DNA of 64,000 nt, taken from positions 3,911,447 to 3,975,446 of the forward strand of contig NZ_KN046818.1 of assembly GCF_000742135.1 (NCBI RefSeq). Direction: 5' to 3'. This DNA is from Klebsiella pneumoniae (GTDB lineage: Bacteria > Pseudomonadota > Gammaproteobacteria > Enterobacterales > Enterobacteriaceae). The position numbers and the translations under genes are program-made. The notes beneath the pieces are model-generated. The model was given only the letters and a program-made list of their open reading frames with translations, was not told the DNA's origin and searched no databases. This document shows positions 13,345-22,202 of this stretch, one piece after another (within the stretch, counting starts at the first letter, position 1; every line of letters starts with the position of its first letter).

Positions 13345-15996
13345 TTATCCCTGATTCAGGGGCAGCGACAGGCTGACAATCCCATCTTCCAGCTGAATAT
13401 CGACGGTGAATCCCAGCTTTCTGGCGAGGCCTATCATGCCTCGGTTATTTGGCATCGTAATACCATTAAGGCGCTGCAGGCCATGGCTTTGCGTATAGGC
13501 GATCAGCTTTTCCAGCAACCTTCGCCCCAGGCCTAACCCTTTTAAATCTGAACGGACCAGAACGGCAAACTCGGCGTCAATATTATCGGGATCGGAGATC
13601 GCCCGCGTCACGCCGAGGATCTCGCTCTTCTCTGCGCTGGTCCTGACGGCAACGAACGCCATTTCTCGATCGTAGTCGATCTGGGTCATATTGGCTAAGT
13701 CGTCATGGGTAAATTCGTTGATCTCACTAAAATAGCGATAATAGAGATCTTCTTTGGTGACCTGGGCGATAAATGCGAGCAACTGTGGCTCATCTTCCGG
13801 GAGGATCGGCCGGAACAGACAGCGATCGCCATTTTTCATCACCACCCACTCCTCCAGTTGGTGCGGATAGGGACGAATAGCGAGACGGCTTTCACTGTCG
13901 CCGCTGAAGGGAGCAAGCCCCAGGGTAACGTCCAGCGCCGTAAACTCGTTGCCGGAGGCGAGCAGGGGATGAATATCCAGGCGCTGGATCTCCGGGCAGT
14001 CGACGATCAGGTTCGAGACCTGAACCAGCAGCTGGCTTAAGCCAGCGATATCCAGCGGGCGCAAGGCGCTGCGGCCGCGGATCTTCTTATTTTTGATCGC
14101 CTGGATCACCAGATAACGCGCCAGGTTCATATTCAGCGGCGGCAGCGCCACGGCGGCCTGGTCCTCGGCCCGCCACTCCACGCCGCCCTCGCCCAGCATA
14201 ATCAACGGGCCGAAGACGGGATCGTGCTCAACCACTACTCTTAGCTCCTGGGCGCCAGCGCGATTGGCCATGCTTTGCACCAGCAATCCATGGATGCGCG
14301 CCTGGGGCCAGGCCAGTTTGACGCGATCGATCATCGCATCTGCAGCCTGCTGCACCTCGGCGGCGGTACGCAAATAGAGCATGACCCCCTGTACTTCCGA
14401 TTTGTGCGGGATATCCGGAGAACGCAGCTTCAGCGCAACCGGATAGCCTATCTGCTCAGCGATATGCACCGCTTCCGCGCTGTCAGCGGCAATCCAGGTT
14501 GGCAGCGTGTGGATGCCATAGGCCCGAAGCACCGGGCTGACCTCGTGAGTATCCAGCGTGGTGGCGCCGTCTTCTATCGCTTGCTGCAGCAGAGCATGCG
14601 CCTCGCTGGTATTGGCGGTTAAGGAGTCTGGTAGCACCGGCGTCTCGCGCAGTTGTTTCTGGTTGCGACGGTATTCCACCATATGCATAAAAGCGGTGAT
14701 CGTGCCCTCCGGCGTACGGTAGGTAGGGAGGCCGGCATCGCTGAATAAACGTCGCGCTTCCTGCGAGGAAAATTCGCCGCACCAGTTGGTCAGCACGGTG
14801 ACATATTTACCGCGCGGGTGATGCTTCAGAGCGTCAATCAGGGCCAGGGCACTCTCGGTGCCCGGCGCGGCGGCGCTGGGAGAGTGGATCACCAGCAGCG
14901 CGTCATAGTCCTGACTGTTGAGCAAAACATTCACCGCCCGCTGATAGTGTTCGCTACTGGCGTCATCGCGTAGATCCAGCGGGTTGGCGATCTCCACGCC
15001 AACCGGCAACGCCTGGCGCAGGGCGTCGCGCGTCTCCTCGCTGAGAGTCGCCAGCTTACCGTTTCGCAACCAAAGCTCATCCAGCGCCAGCGCCGCCGGC
15101 GCCGCACCGTTGCTGACGATCATCAGTTTTTCACCGCGCAGCGGGCGCATGTGGCTGAGGGTTTCCACCGCAGAGAACAGCTCATGGGTATCCTGCACCC
15201 GCAGCAGACCAGCGCGCTGAATGGCCGCATCCCATGCCGGGTCCATCCCGGAATTGGCGTGCAATAGCTTCTGCGCCGCCGGACTACGGCCGCTTTTAAT
15301 CACCAGGATAGGTTTGTTTCGCGAAGCGCTGCGCGCGGCGGAGACAAAGCGGCGCGCGTCGCTGAGATGCTCGAGGTACAGCAAAATGGCGCTGGTCTTG
15401 CTGTCGCGGGCCAGAAAGTCCAGCAGGTCATCGACATCAATATCCAGGCTATCGCCCAGGGCGATGAAGTAGGAAAAACCCATCTCGCGCTGTTGCGCCC
15501 AGTCAAGGATAGTATTGGAGACGGCGGCCGACTGCGAGATAAAGGCCAGTTTACCGCGATGGATCGGCACCGGTGAAAAGCTGGCGTTCAGCCCTTGCCA
15601 TGGGGCCAGCAGTCCGAGACTGTTGGGGCCGAGCAGACGCATCTGATAGCGCGCGGCGCATTCGAGCAGCGCCGGGTACTGTTCCGGCTGCGAAGAGAGG
15701 ATGATGCAGGTCTTGCAGCCTTTTTGCCCTAAGGCTTCGAGCAATTCGAGATTACGCCTGGCGTTAGTACAGAGCACCGCCAGATCCGGCGTAAACGGCA
15801 GGCTCTCGATGGTAGGCCATGCCAGTACCCCAAGAACCGCCTTCCAGGCGGGGGTGACCGGCATCACCGGGCCATTGAAGCCGCCGGCTAACAGGTTGCG
15901 CATCATGAGATAGCCAGCTCGCTGCGGCTTCATTGATGCGCCAATAACGGCGATGGACTTTGGTCGCAGCAGCGCTTCCAGGCCTCGTTGGCTCAT
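13345..15996 (-). CDS. pat: Protein lysine acetyltransferase Pat (YfiQ/PatZ)
   Basis: A 883-residue Gcn5-related enzyme that acetylates metabolic proteins such as acetyl-CoA synthetase (E. coli PatZ is 886). Residues 1-~700 form an NDP-forming acyl-CoA-synthetase-like regulatory region (SIAVIGAS at ~14, the CoA-binding fold; LLGPNSLGL at ~121; an ATP-grasp part with EQIGYPVALKLRSP). Residues ~720-883 are the GNAT domain with the acetyl-CoA signature LKGLGLGRRLLEKL. It starts 34 nt after the tapT stop in the same direction, so the two probably share a transcript. Confidence 0.95.
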   Translation of the reverse strand: MSQRGLEALLRPKSIAVIGASMKPQRAGYLMMRNLLAGGFNGPVMPVTPAWKAVLGVLAWPTIESLPFTPDLAVLCTNARRNLELLEALGQKGCKTCIILSSQPEQYPALLECAARYQMRLLGPNSLGLLAPWQGLNASFSPVPIHRGKLAFISQSAAVSNTILDWAQQREMGFSYFIALGDSLDIDVDDLLDFLARDSKTSAILLYLEHLSDARRFVSAARSASRNKPILVIKSGRSPAAQKLLHANSGMDPAWDAAIQRAGLLRVQDTHELFSAVETLSHMRPLRGEKLMIVSNGAAPAALALDELWLRNGKLATLSEETRDALRQALPVGVEIANPLDLRDDASSEHYQRAVNVLLNSQDYDALLVIHSPSAAAPGTESALALIDALKHHPRGKYVTVLTNWCGEFSSQEARRLFSDAGLPTYRTPEGTITAFMHMVEYRRNQKQLRETPVLPDSLTANTSEAHALLQQAIEDGATTLDTHEVSPVLRAYGIHTLPTWIAADSAEAVHIAEQIGYPVALKLRSPDIPHKSEVQGVMLYLRTAAEVQQAADAMIDRVKLAWPQARIHGLLVQSMANRAGAQELRVVVEHDPVFGPLIMLGEGGVEWRAEDQAAVALPPLNMNLARYLVIQAIKNKKIRGRSALRPLDIAGLSQLLVQVSNLIVDCPEIQRLDIHPLLASGNEFTALDVTLGLAPFSGDSESRLAIRPYPHQLEEWVVMKNGDRCLFRPILPEDEPQLLAFIAQVTKEDLYYRYFSEINEFTHDDLANMTQIDYDREMAFVAVRTSAEKSEILGVTRAISDPDNIDAEFAVLVRSDLKGLGLGRRLLEKLIAYTQSHGLQRLNGITMPNNRGMIGLARKLGFTVDIQLEDGIVSLSLPLNQG

Positions 15997-16030
15997 ACCG
16001 GTCTCCTTTCATCCCAGTGACCGAATGATT

Positions 16031-16729
16031 TTAAACGTTTTCCACCTGGCCCGCTGTGATACTGCCCTTATGCTGGGTTTTTCCCGCCAGATAGCGGGTC
16101 CGGAAGCGGGTGAAGTGCTCGCCAAGCGCAGCGGCGGCCGGGGCATCGCCCGCCAGATCCAGCAGGGCGATGGCCACTTCCGCGGTACAATATTGTCCCT
16201 GGGCGTGCGCCTCGCGCAGATGGTAGGCAGAGATGCGCGACAGATCGACGGAGATAATCGGCAGCGCGTCGAGATAAGGACTCTTACGGAACATTTTGCG
16301 CGCTTCGGTCCAGGTGCCGTCGAGCATGATAAACAGCGGCGGTTTACCGGACGGCGGCGCGCTCAGGACCTGGCGCTCCGGCCCGGCATAGGAGGCCGGA
16401 AATACGACCATGGGCTGATAATCAGGATGGGCGACCAGATCGAGCAGCGCCTGCGGCGGTTCGGTACGCGACCACTGAAACGCTTCGGTATCTGGCAGAA
16501 TATCGGCGATGAGCCGGCCAGTGTTGCTGGGCTTCATCGGTTCCGTATCAAACATCACCAGGCAGAAGCGGCTGGCGGCCTGCGCCGAGGTTAACGTGGC
16601 GCACAGGCACTGCTTGAGCGGCAGCAGACAGCGCTGGCAGCGGCGGATGCGATTGCCGCGCGCAAGGAAAGGGCGGGTAGCTCGCGCGAGACGTTCGGCG
16701 CGCAGGCGAAGGACAGCGTTATCAGTCAT
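16031..16729 (-). CDS. tapT: tRNA-uridine aminocarboxypropyltransferase TapT (YfiP)
   Basis: Adds the acp group from S-adenosylmethionine to U47 of tRNAs (acp3U47). It has 232 residues, as in E. coli. It is a DTW-domain protein: the family motif appears as LDGTWTEARKM (~133), and the N-terminus has a Cys cluster (RCQRCLLPLKQCLC) likely to bind a metal. It lies upstream of pat in the same direction. Confidence 0.93.
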   Translation of the reverse strand: MTDNAVLRLRAERLARATRPFLARGNRIRRCQRCLLPLKQCLCATLTSAQAASRFCLVMFDTEPMKPSNTGRLIADILPDTEAFQWSRTEPPQALLDLVAHPDYQPMVVFPASYAGPERQVLSAPPSGKPPLFIMLDGTWTEARKMFRKSPYLDALPIISVDLSRISAYHLREAHAQGQYCTAEVAIALLDLAGDAPAAAALGEHFTRFRTRYLAGKTQHKGSITAGQVENV

Positions 16730-16771
16730 GGGAGTCGCTAGTGAAAAACGCTATTGTCGCAGAGGTGAAAA

Positions 16772-16792
16772 CGGGGCACAAGCGGTGCCCCG
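16772..16792 (-). terminator. Probable terminator of trxC
   Basis: CGGGGCAC/GTGCCCCG (16772-16779/16785-16792) with a 5-nt loop, followed on the minus strand by a short T tract (GTTTTC). It lies 7 nt past the trxC stop. Confidence 0.65.
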
Positions 16793-16798
16793 GAAGGG

Positions 16799-17224
16799 TT
16801 ATTGTTGGCCGGCTTCGTTAAGCCAGCTATCGAATGGCGCTTTTGGCACTGCGCCATTGAGCATGTCGATCACTTCGCCATTTTTGAACATCATAATGGT
16901 CGGGATGCTGCGGATACGAAACCGGGCGCTAAGCTCACGTTCCGCTTCGGTGTTGACTTTCACAAAACGCATCTTCCCGCTACGCTCTTCCGCGACGTCT
17001 TCAAAGATCGGCGCGAAGCTACGGCAGGGTCCGCACCATGGCGCCCAGAAATCGACAACGACCGGCAGATCGTCCTTCAAGAGTTTATCCAGCGTTGCCC
17101 CGGTCGCGTTGATGACGTCGCCGTCAAAAAGATCGTGACCGCAGCGTCCGCACTTTGCGCCATCCGCGCTACGATCGTCCGGGAGGCGGTTCAGAGCCTG
17201 ACAACTGGCACAAACGGTATTCAT
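16799..17224 (-). CDS. trxC: Thioredoxin 2 (zinc-binding)
   Basis: A cytoplasmic disulfide reductase, 141 residues (E. coli 139). The N-terminal extension has two CxxC pairs (CASC at 5-8, CGRC near 25-28) that bind zinc in Trx2; the thioredoxin fold has the active site WCGPC (~63-67) and the cis-proline segment SIPTIM. In E. coli trxC is under OxyR. The 200-bp gap to yfiF (17225-17424) must hold divergent promoters, but I could not assign an OxyR site with confidence. Confidence 0.96.
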   Translation of the reverse strand: MNTVCASCQALNRLPDDRSADGAKCGRCGHDLFDGDVINATGATLDKLLKDDLPVVVDFWAPWCGPCRSFAPIFEDVAEERSGKMRFVKVNTEAERELSARFRIRSIPTIMMFKNGEVIDMLNGAVPKAPFDSWLNEAGQQ

Positions 17225-17424
17225 AACTAACCTCTGGTTATGGGTTGCAACGTGGCACGTGGCCGATATGTTTCTGTGATGTTACATATTATCGATGAAG
17301 TGTTATTTGAGGACAATGCGTTTTGTTCGATGAGTGCAATAGAGGCCGGCTTTTAAACGAAATCATGGCGAAGCGATGGCACATCGGGTAATCTGCGCGC
17401 TTCGCGCAGCGCAGGTGGAGAAAA

Positions 17425-18513
17425 TTGATGAGCGACGAACTGAAAAATAAAAGCGGCAAGGTCAAAGTGATGTATGTCCGCAGTGATGATGATTCTGACA
17501 AACGCACCCATAACCCACGTACCGGGAAAGGGGGAGGTCGTCCAGGAAAATCTCGTGTTGACGGCCGCAGCCGCCCTGCGCGTGACGAACGAAACAGCCG
17601 CGGCGACGATCGCAAACGTGACGACCGTAAGCGTGACGATCGCAAACGCGATGATTTTCATCGCGACGATGCGTCTCCGTGGCGTACCGTTTCCCGCGCT
17701 CCTGGCGATGAGACGCCGGTAAAAGAAGATCACGGCGGGATCAGCGGGAAGAGCTTTATCGATCCGGAAGTGCTGCGTCGTCAGCGTGCGGAAGAGACCC
17801 GCGTATATGGCGAAAACGCCTGCCAGGCGCTGTTCCAGAGCCGTCCGGAAGCTATCGTTCGCGCCTGGTTTATTCAGAGCGTGACGCCGCGCTTTAAAGA
17901 GGCGCTGCGCTGGATGGCGGCCAACCGTAAGGCCTATCACGTGGTGGACGAAGCCGAGCTGGCGAAAGCCTCCGGCACCGAGCACCACGGCGGCGTCTGC
18001 TTCCTGATCAAAAAACGCCACGGCACTTCTGTTGCTCAATGGGTCGCGAAGGCCGGGGAAGAAGATTGCGTTCTGGCGCTGGAAGATGTGGGTAACCCAC
18101 ATAATCTCGGGGCGATCATGCGCAGCTGCGCGCACTTTGGCGTGAAGGGCGTGGTGGTTCAGGATGCTGGCGTGCTGGAGTCCGGGGCGGCGATCCGTAC
18201 GGCGGAGGGCGGTGCGGAGCATGTTGAACCGATCACTGGCGACAGCTTTATCGATACCCTCGATCAGTTCCGCAAAGCGGGCTACGCGATTGTCTCAACG
18301 TCCAGCCATAATGGTACCCCGCTGTTTAAAGCCGAGCTGCCGAAGAAAATGGTGCTGGCGTTAGGCCAGGAACGTGATGGTCTGTCCGATGCGGCGATTT
18401 CCAGCGCCGATCTCAGCGTTGCCATCGACGGTACCGGCAACGTTGAAAGCCTGAACGTCTCTGTGGCGACCGGCGTCCTGCTGGCGGAATGGTGGCGTCA
18501 GAACAAGGCGTGA
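17425..18513 (+). CDS. yfiF: SpoU-family tRNA/rRNA 2'-O-methyltransferase YfiF (TrmG)
   Basis: 362 residues (E. coli YfiF 345). The N-terminal ~100 residues are basic and low in complexity; a SpoU/TrmH substrate-binding domain follows, then the SPOUT knot domain with the family motifs [13 protein letters not shown] (~220), [11 protein letters not shown] and [13 protein letters not shown]. The target RNA is not established to my knowledge. The N-terminal region holds tandem RKRDD repeats (see the repeat at 17611) that account for most of the extra length. It is transcribed divergently from trxC. Confidence 0.9.
   Translation: MMSDELKNKSGKVKVMYVRSDDDSDKRTHNPRTGKGGGRPGKSRVDGRSRPARDERNSRGDDRKRDDRKRDDRKRDDFHRDDASPWRTVSRAPGDETPVKEDHGGISGKSFIDPEVLRRQRAEETRVYGENACQALFQSRPEAIVRAWFIQSVTPRFKEALRWMAANRKAYHVVDEAELAKASGTEHHGGVCFLIKKRHGTSVAQWVAKAGEEDCVLALEDVGNPHNLGAIMRSCAHFGVKGVVVQDAGVLESGAAIRTAEGGAEHVEPITGDSFIDTLDQFRKAGYAIVSTSSHNGTPLFKAELPKKMVLALGQERDGLSDAAISSADLSVAIDGTGNVESLNVSVATGVLLAEWWRQNKA
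17611..17670 (+). repeat. 15-bp tandem repeat inside yfiF
   Basis: Three adjacent 15-bp units (17611-17625, 17626-17640, 17641-17655) each encode RKRDD; a fourth, degenerate unit (17656-17670) encodes FHRDD. The units differ at synonymous positions. The charged array sits in the disordered N-terminal tail of YfiF. Confidence 0.85.
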
Positions 18514-18530
18514 TTCGCCTGCCTGAATGC

Positions 18531-18559
18531 AAAAAAGCCAGCTGATGCTGGCTTTTTTT
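18531..18559. terminator. Bidirectional terminator between yfiF and ung
   Basis: AAAAAAGCCAGC-TGAT-GCTGGCTTTTTTT: a strong stem with an A-run before and a T-run after, so it can end both the plus-strand yfiF and minus-strand ung transcripts. Confidence 0.9.
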
Positions 18560-18570
18560 ATGGCTGTCAA

Positions 18571-19260
18571 TCACTCGCTTTCAGCGGGAAGGACCGGCAT
18601 CCAGTCGATCGGCGTTTCGCCGCGGTCAACCAGCCACTGGTTGGTCTGTACGAAATGGTTGCAGCCAAAGAAGCCGCGATGCGCAGAGAGCGGTGATGGA
18701 TGCGGCGCCTTCAGCACGCAGTGGCGCTGACGATCGATAATCGCGCCTTTCTTCTGCGCATGGGAGCCCCACAGCAGAAAAACTACTCCCTCGCAATGCT
18801 CATTGATTAAAGCGATAACCTTATCGGTAAAGGTCTCCCAGCCCAGACTGGCGTGCGAGTGCGCCTGTCCGGCGCGGACGGTCAGGACCGTATTCAGCAG
18901 CAGCACGCCCTGTCGTGCCCAGCTTTCGAGATAACCGTGGGTGGGGCGGGTAAAGCCGGGGATCGTGGCCTCCAGCTCTTTATACATATTCAGCAACGAA
19001 GGCGGGATCGCGACGCCCGGACGAACTGAGAACGCCAGACCATGGGCCTGACCCGGGCCGTGATAGGGGTCCTGGCCGAGAATGACGACTTTGACATCGC
19101 CCAGTTCAGTAAAGCGAAACGCATTGAAGACGTCTTTTTGCGGTGGATAGATGGTGATCCCGGACTGGCGCTCTTCGGCGACGGTCTTCAGAGTATTGAG
19201 AAAATAGGGTTGTTGCTTTTCATCCGCCAGCACGTCATGCCAGGTTAAAGGGGTGGTCAT
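18571..19260 (-). CDS. ung: Uracil-DNA glycosylase
   Basis: Removes uracil from DNA as the first step of base excision repair. ATG 19260 gives 229 residues, as in E. coli, and is preceded by GGAG; an ATG 24 nt upstream would add eight unsupported residues. Family-1 UDG motifs are present: the water-activating loop GQDPYHG (~62-68) and the minor-groove loop [13 protein letters not shown] (~187-199). Single gene, convergent with yfiF. Confidence 0.97.
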   Translation of the reverse strand: MTTPLTWHDVLADEKQQPYFLNTLKTVAEERQSGITIYPPQKDVFNAFRFTELGDVKVVILGQDPYHGPGQAHGLAFSVRPGVAIPPSLLNMYKELEATIPGFTRPTHGYLESWARQGVLLLNTVLTVRAGQAHSHASLGWETFTDKVIALINEHCEGVVFLLWGSHAQKKGAIIDRQRHCVLKAPHPSPLSAHRGFFGCNHFVQTNQWLVDRGETPIDWMPVLPAESE

Positions 19261-19399
19261 CTTGCTCTCCTGCAAAAGGGTCATCGCTATAGCTTAACGG
19301 CTTCTTTCTATAGAACAAAATCGGCACGGCCTGATGCCGGCTTTTATGCAAAAAAAATTGAAAATTTACAAAATTATTTATAGCTCACAATGGCGTAAC

Positions 19400-19413
19400 T
19401 TGATGTAAAACAA
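19400..19413 (+). promoter_or_regulatory. Upstream FNR-type site of grcA
   Basis: TTGATGTAAAACAA keeps one perfect FNR half-site and most of the second. Its centre is 53 bp before the centre of the second site, the same spacing as the paired FNR sites at -93.5 and -40.5 in E. coli yfiD. Confidence 0.65.
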
Positions 19414-19452
19414 TAAAAACCTCCTATACCCACGTTGGGTGAGTGGTTTTTA

Positions 19453-19466
19453 TTGATTTATATCAA
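19453..19466 (+). promoter_or_regulatory. FNR site of grcA
   Basis: TTGATTTATATCAA is a perfect TTGAT-N4-ATCAA palindrome. A -10 TATATA at 19489-19494 puts transcription start near 19500, which places this site at about -40.5, a class II activator position. Anaerobic induction is expected. Confidence 0.85.
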
Positions 19467-19572
19467 GGAATGCCGAGGGGGCGGCTGATATATATACACT
19501 CATACAACAATGGTTTTACCAATTGGCCGCGAAGAGGCCAAAATCGAATAAACACTGCCTGGGAGGCATCAA

Positions 19573-19956
19573 ATGATTACTGGTATCCAAATTACTAAAG
19601 CGGCAAACGACGACCTGCTCAACTCTTTCTGGCTGCTGGATAGCGAAAAAGGCGAAGCGCGCTGCCTGTGCGCCAAAGGTGGTTTTGCGGAAGATGATGT
19701 GGTTGCGGTAAGCAAACTGGGTGAAATCGAATACCGTGAAATCCCGGTGGACGTGAAACCGGAAGTGCGCGTCGAAGGCGGTCAGCACCTGAACGTTAAC
19801 GTGCTGCGTCGCGAAACCCTGCTGGACGCGGTTGAGCATCCGGAAAAATATCCGCAGCTGACCATTCGTGTTTCCGGCTACGCGGTACGCTTCAACTCTC
19901 TGACGCCGGAACAGCAGCGCGACGTTATCGCCCGTACCTTTACCGAAAGCCTGTAA
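19573..19956 (+). CDS. grcA: Autonomous glycyl radical cofactor GrcA (YfiD)
   Basis: A 127-residue spare part that replaces the damaged C-terminal glycyl-radical segment of pyruvate formate-lyase after oxygen exposure. It matches E. coli GrcA in length; the radical motif RVSGYAVRF near residues 98-106 holds the radical glycine. It is preceded by GGGAGG at 19560-19565, two FNR-type sites and a strong -10, so it should be expressed at low oxygen. Confidence 0.97.
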   Translation: MITGIQITKAANDDLLNSFWLLDSEKGEARCLCAKGGFAEDDVVAVSKLGEIEYREIPVDVKPEVRVEGGQHLNVNVLRRETLLDAVEHPEKYPQLTIRVSGYAVRFNSLTPEQQRDVIARTFTESL

Positions 19957-19973
19957 GGCTAACGCCAGATGTG

Positions 19974-20003
19974 AAAACGCCGGGATATCCCGGCGTTTTT
20001 TTT
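19974..20003. terminator. Bidirectional terminator between grcA and srmB
   Basis: AAAACGCCGGGA/TCCCGGCGTTTT with a following T-run; the inverted form also ends in T4 on the minus strand. It serves grcA and the convergent srmB, whose stop overlaps its edge. Confidence 0.9.
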
Positions 20004-21333
20004 ACTCATCGCTGGACGCTGATGGCGTCCCGGCCGCGCTTGGCTTCCGGCGCTTACCGATATTTTTCGTATCGCGGTGGCGCTTCTTCACCCGCGGTTT
20101 CTCTTTTTCATCTTTTTTCTTCTGCGCACGCTTCGCCAGCACTTTCTTCGATGGCTTACCCGTCAGCTTCTCGCTCGGCGCACGGGTCGTCGGGCGCAGT
20201 TCATCGATAACTCTGGCTTTCAACGGCTCTTCAATATAGCGACCAATCTTACCCAGCAGCAGGTGGTCATGAGCCTCGACCAGAGAAATGGCGGTCCCTT
20301 TTTTACCGGCGCGGCCGGTACGACCGATACGGTGCAGGTAGGTATCCGCGGTACGCGGCATATCGAAGTTAAAGACGTGGCTGACGTCCGGAATATCGAT
20401 ACCGCGGGCAGCGACGTCGGTGGCGATCAGCACGTTGACGCGGCCGTCGGTCAGGCGCTTGATAGCTTCGTTTCGCTTGGCCTGCACCATCTCGCCTTCC
20501 AGCCAGCAGGTGTTAATCCCGGCCTCACGCAGCCAGTTAGCCAGCTCATGCACGCGCTCGCGCTTACGCACAAACACGATAGCGCGGGTGGCTTCCGGCT
20601 GTTGCAACAGATTCACCAGCAGTTTGGTTTTATGTTCGATATCGTCGGCGCGGTAGTACCACTGATGGATTTTCTTACGCTCGCGGGTTGACGGATTGGC
20701 GGAAACTTCAACCGGCTCCTCCAGCAGACGCTCAGCGAAGTCTTTGATCGCATCGCCTTCCAGCGTCGCGGAGAACAGCATAGTCTGCTTGCGCCAGCGA
20801 GTTTCACCGGCGATGGTTTCGATATCCTGGGCAAAACCCATATCCAGCATGCGGTCGGCTTCATCGAGGATTAGGGTCTCGACGGCGCGGCAGTCGAAAT
20901 TCTCTTCTTTAATATATTGCAGCAGGCGACCGGTGGTGGCGACTACGATGTCCTGGTTTTCGCTGAACACTTCCGCGTGGTTCATGTACGCCACGCCGCC
21001 GGTAATGGTAGCAATGTCCAGATGGGTATGCTTCGCCAGCTCGCGGGCGTGGTCGGCCACCTGCATCGCCAGCTCACGGGTCGGCGTCAGGATAAGAATG
21101 CGCGGCGGGCCGGATTTCTTACGCGGGAAATCGAGCAGGTGCTGCAACGCTGGCAGCAGATACGCCGCCGTTTTACCGGTGCCGGTCGGCGCTGAACCGA
21201 GAATGTCACGGCCATCGAGCGCAGGCGGAATAGCGGCGGCCTGAATGGCTGTCGGGCGAGTGAAACCTTTATCCTGGAGGGCCTCCAGCAGGTTTTCGTC
21301 GAGTTCAAGTTCGGAAAAAGTCGTTACAGTCAT
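20002..21333 (-). CDS. srmB: DEAD-box RNA helicase SrmB
   Basis: An ATP-dependent RNA helicase used early in 50S subunit assembly. It has 443 residues (E. coli 444). The helicase core shows the Q motif, Walker A SAPTGTGKT (~48-56), PTRELAMQV, DEAD in LILDEADRMLDMG, SAT, and the C-lobe motifs VLIATDVAARGID and HRIGRTGR. The C-terminal ~70 residues are basic and disordered, the part that binds rRNA or protein partners. It is divergent from trmN6. Confidence 0.96.
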   Translation of the reverse strand: MTVTTFSELELDENLLEALQDKGFTRPTAIQAAAIPPALDGRDILGSAPTGTGKTAAYLLPALQHLLDFPRKKSGPPRILILTPTRELAMQVADHARELAKHTHLDIATITGGVAYMNHAEVFSENQDIVVATTGRLLQYIKEENFDCRAVETLILDEADRMLDMGFAQDIETIAGETRWRKQTMLFSATLEGDAIKDFAERLLEEPVEVSANPSTRERKKIHQWYYRADDIEHKTKLLVNLLQQPEATRAIVFVRKRERVHELANWLREAGINTCWLEGEMVQAKRNEAIKRLTDGRVNVLIATDVAARGIDIPDVSHVFNFDMPRTADTYLHRIGRTGRAGKKGTAISLVEAHDHLLLGKIGRYIEEPLKARVIDELRPTTRAPSEKLTGKPSKKVLAKRAQKKKDEKEKPRVKKRHRDTKNIGKRRKPSAAGTPSASSDE

Positions 21334-21464
21334 GTTCTACCTCTGAGTGGGCCGCCGATTATAGACGTTACTGACGTAATGTTCATCTGTTTGTAAGGCT
21401 ATCTGTTCTCCGGTATTGTGCATAGCCTTAGGTTCAGGAGTTTTTGTCGGCAAGGTTATTGAGG

Positions 21465-22202
21465 ATGTCTCAGTCGAAGTTTGCGCTGCCGCGCAATGGT
21501 TTTACCTTCAAACGGTTCTTTGTCGCTCACGATCGCTGCGCCATGAAGGTGGGTACCGACGGCATTTTGCTGGGCGCCTGGGCGCCGATTGCCGGAGTGA
21601 AGCATGTGCTGGATATTGGCGCGGGCAGCGGCCTGCTGGCGCTGATGCTCGCGCAGCGTACCGGAGATGATGTGCATGTCGAGGCGGTAGAACTGGACGA
21701 AGAGGCCGCCGCTCAGGCGCGGGAAAACGCCCTCGCGTCGCCGTGGGCTTCGCGGATTGAGGTCTGGCAGGCCGATATTCATCAGTGGCAGCCGTCGCAA
21801 ACTCGACGCTATGAACTGATAATCAGTAATCCGCCCTTTTTTGCCGAAGGCGTGCCATGCGCGACCTCGCAGCGAGAGCAGGCGCGGTACACCACGACGC
21901 TCGATCACGCCTCCCTGCTGACCTGTGCCGCAGAGCATATTACCGAAGAAGGTTTTTTTTGCGTGGTGTTGCCGGTGGATATTGGTAATGCGTTCATCGA
22001 ACGGGCAAGGGCGATGGGCTGGCATCTGCGACTGCGTACTGACGTGGCGGAGACCGAGCTGCGACCGCCGCATCGGGTGCTGCTGGCTTTCTCCCCGACG
22101 GCAGGGGAGTGTTTCAGCGACAGGCTGGCGATCCGCGGGCCAGAGCAGCAATATTCGGAAGGCTTTACCGCTCTGACCGAGGACTTTTATCTCTTTATGT
22201 GA
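21465..22202 (+). CDS. trmN6: tRNA(1)(Val) adenine(37)-N6-methyltransferase TrmN6 (YfiC)
   Basis: Methylates A37 of tRNA-Val at N6 using SAM. ATG 21465 gives 245 residues, as in E. coli; an upstream TTG (21444) would add seven residues and is less likely. The SAM-binding motif is [13 protein letters not shown] (~50-62). The adenine-methyltransferase motif reads NPPF, where I recall NPPY in the E. coli protein. The last 16 nt overlap the 3' end of the convergent nadB. Confidence 0.93.
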   Translation: MSQSKFALPRNGFTFKRFFVAHDRCAMKVGTDGILLGAWAPIAGVKHVLDIGAGSGLLALMLAQRTGDDVHVEAVELDEEAAAQARENALASPWASRIEVWQADIHQWQPSQTRRYELIISNPPFFAEGVPCATSQREQARYTTTLDHASLLTCAAEHITEEGFFCVVLPVDIGNAFIERARAMGWHLRLRTDVAETELRPPHRVLLAFSPTAGECFSDRLAIRGPEQQYSEGFTALTEDFYLFM

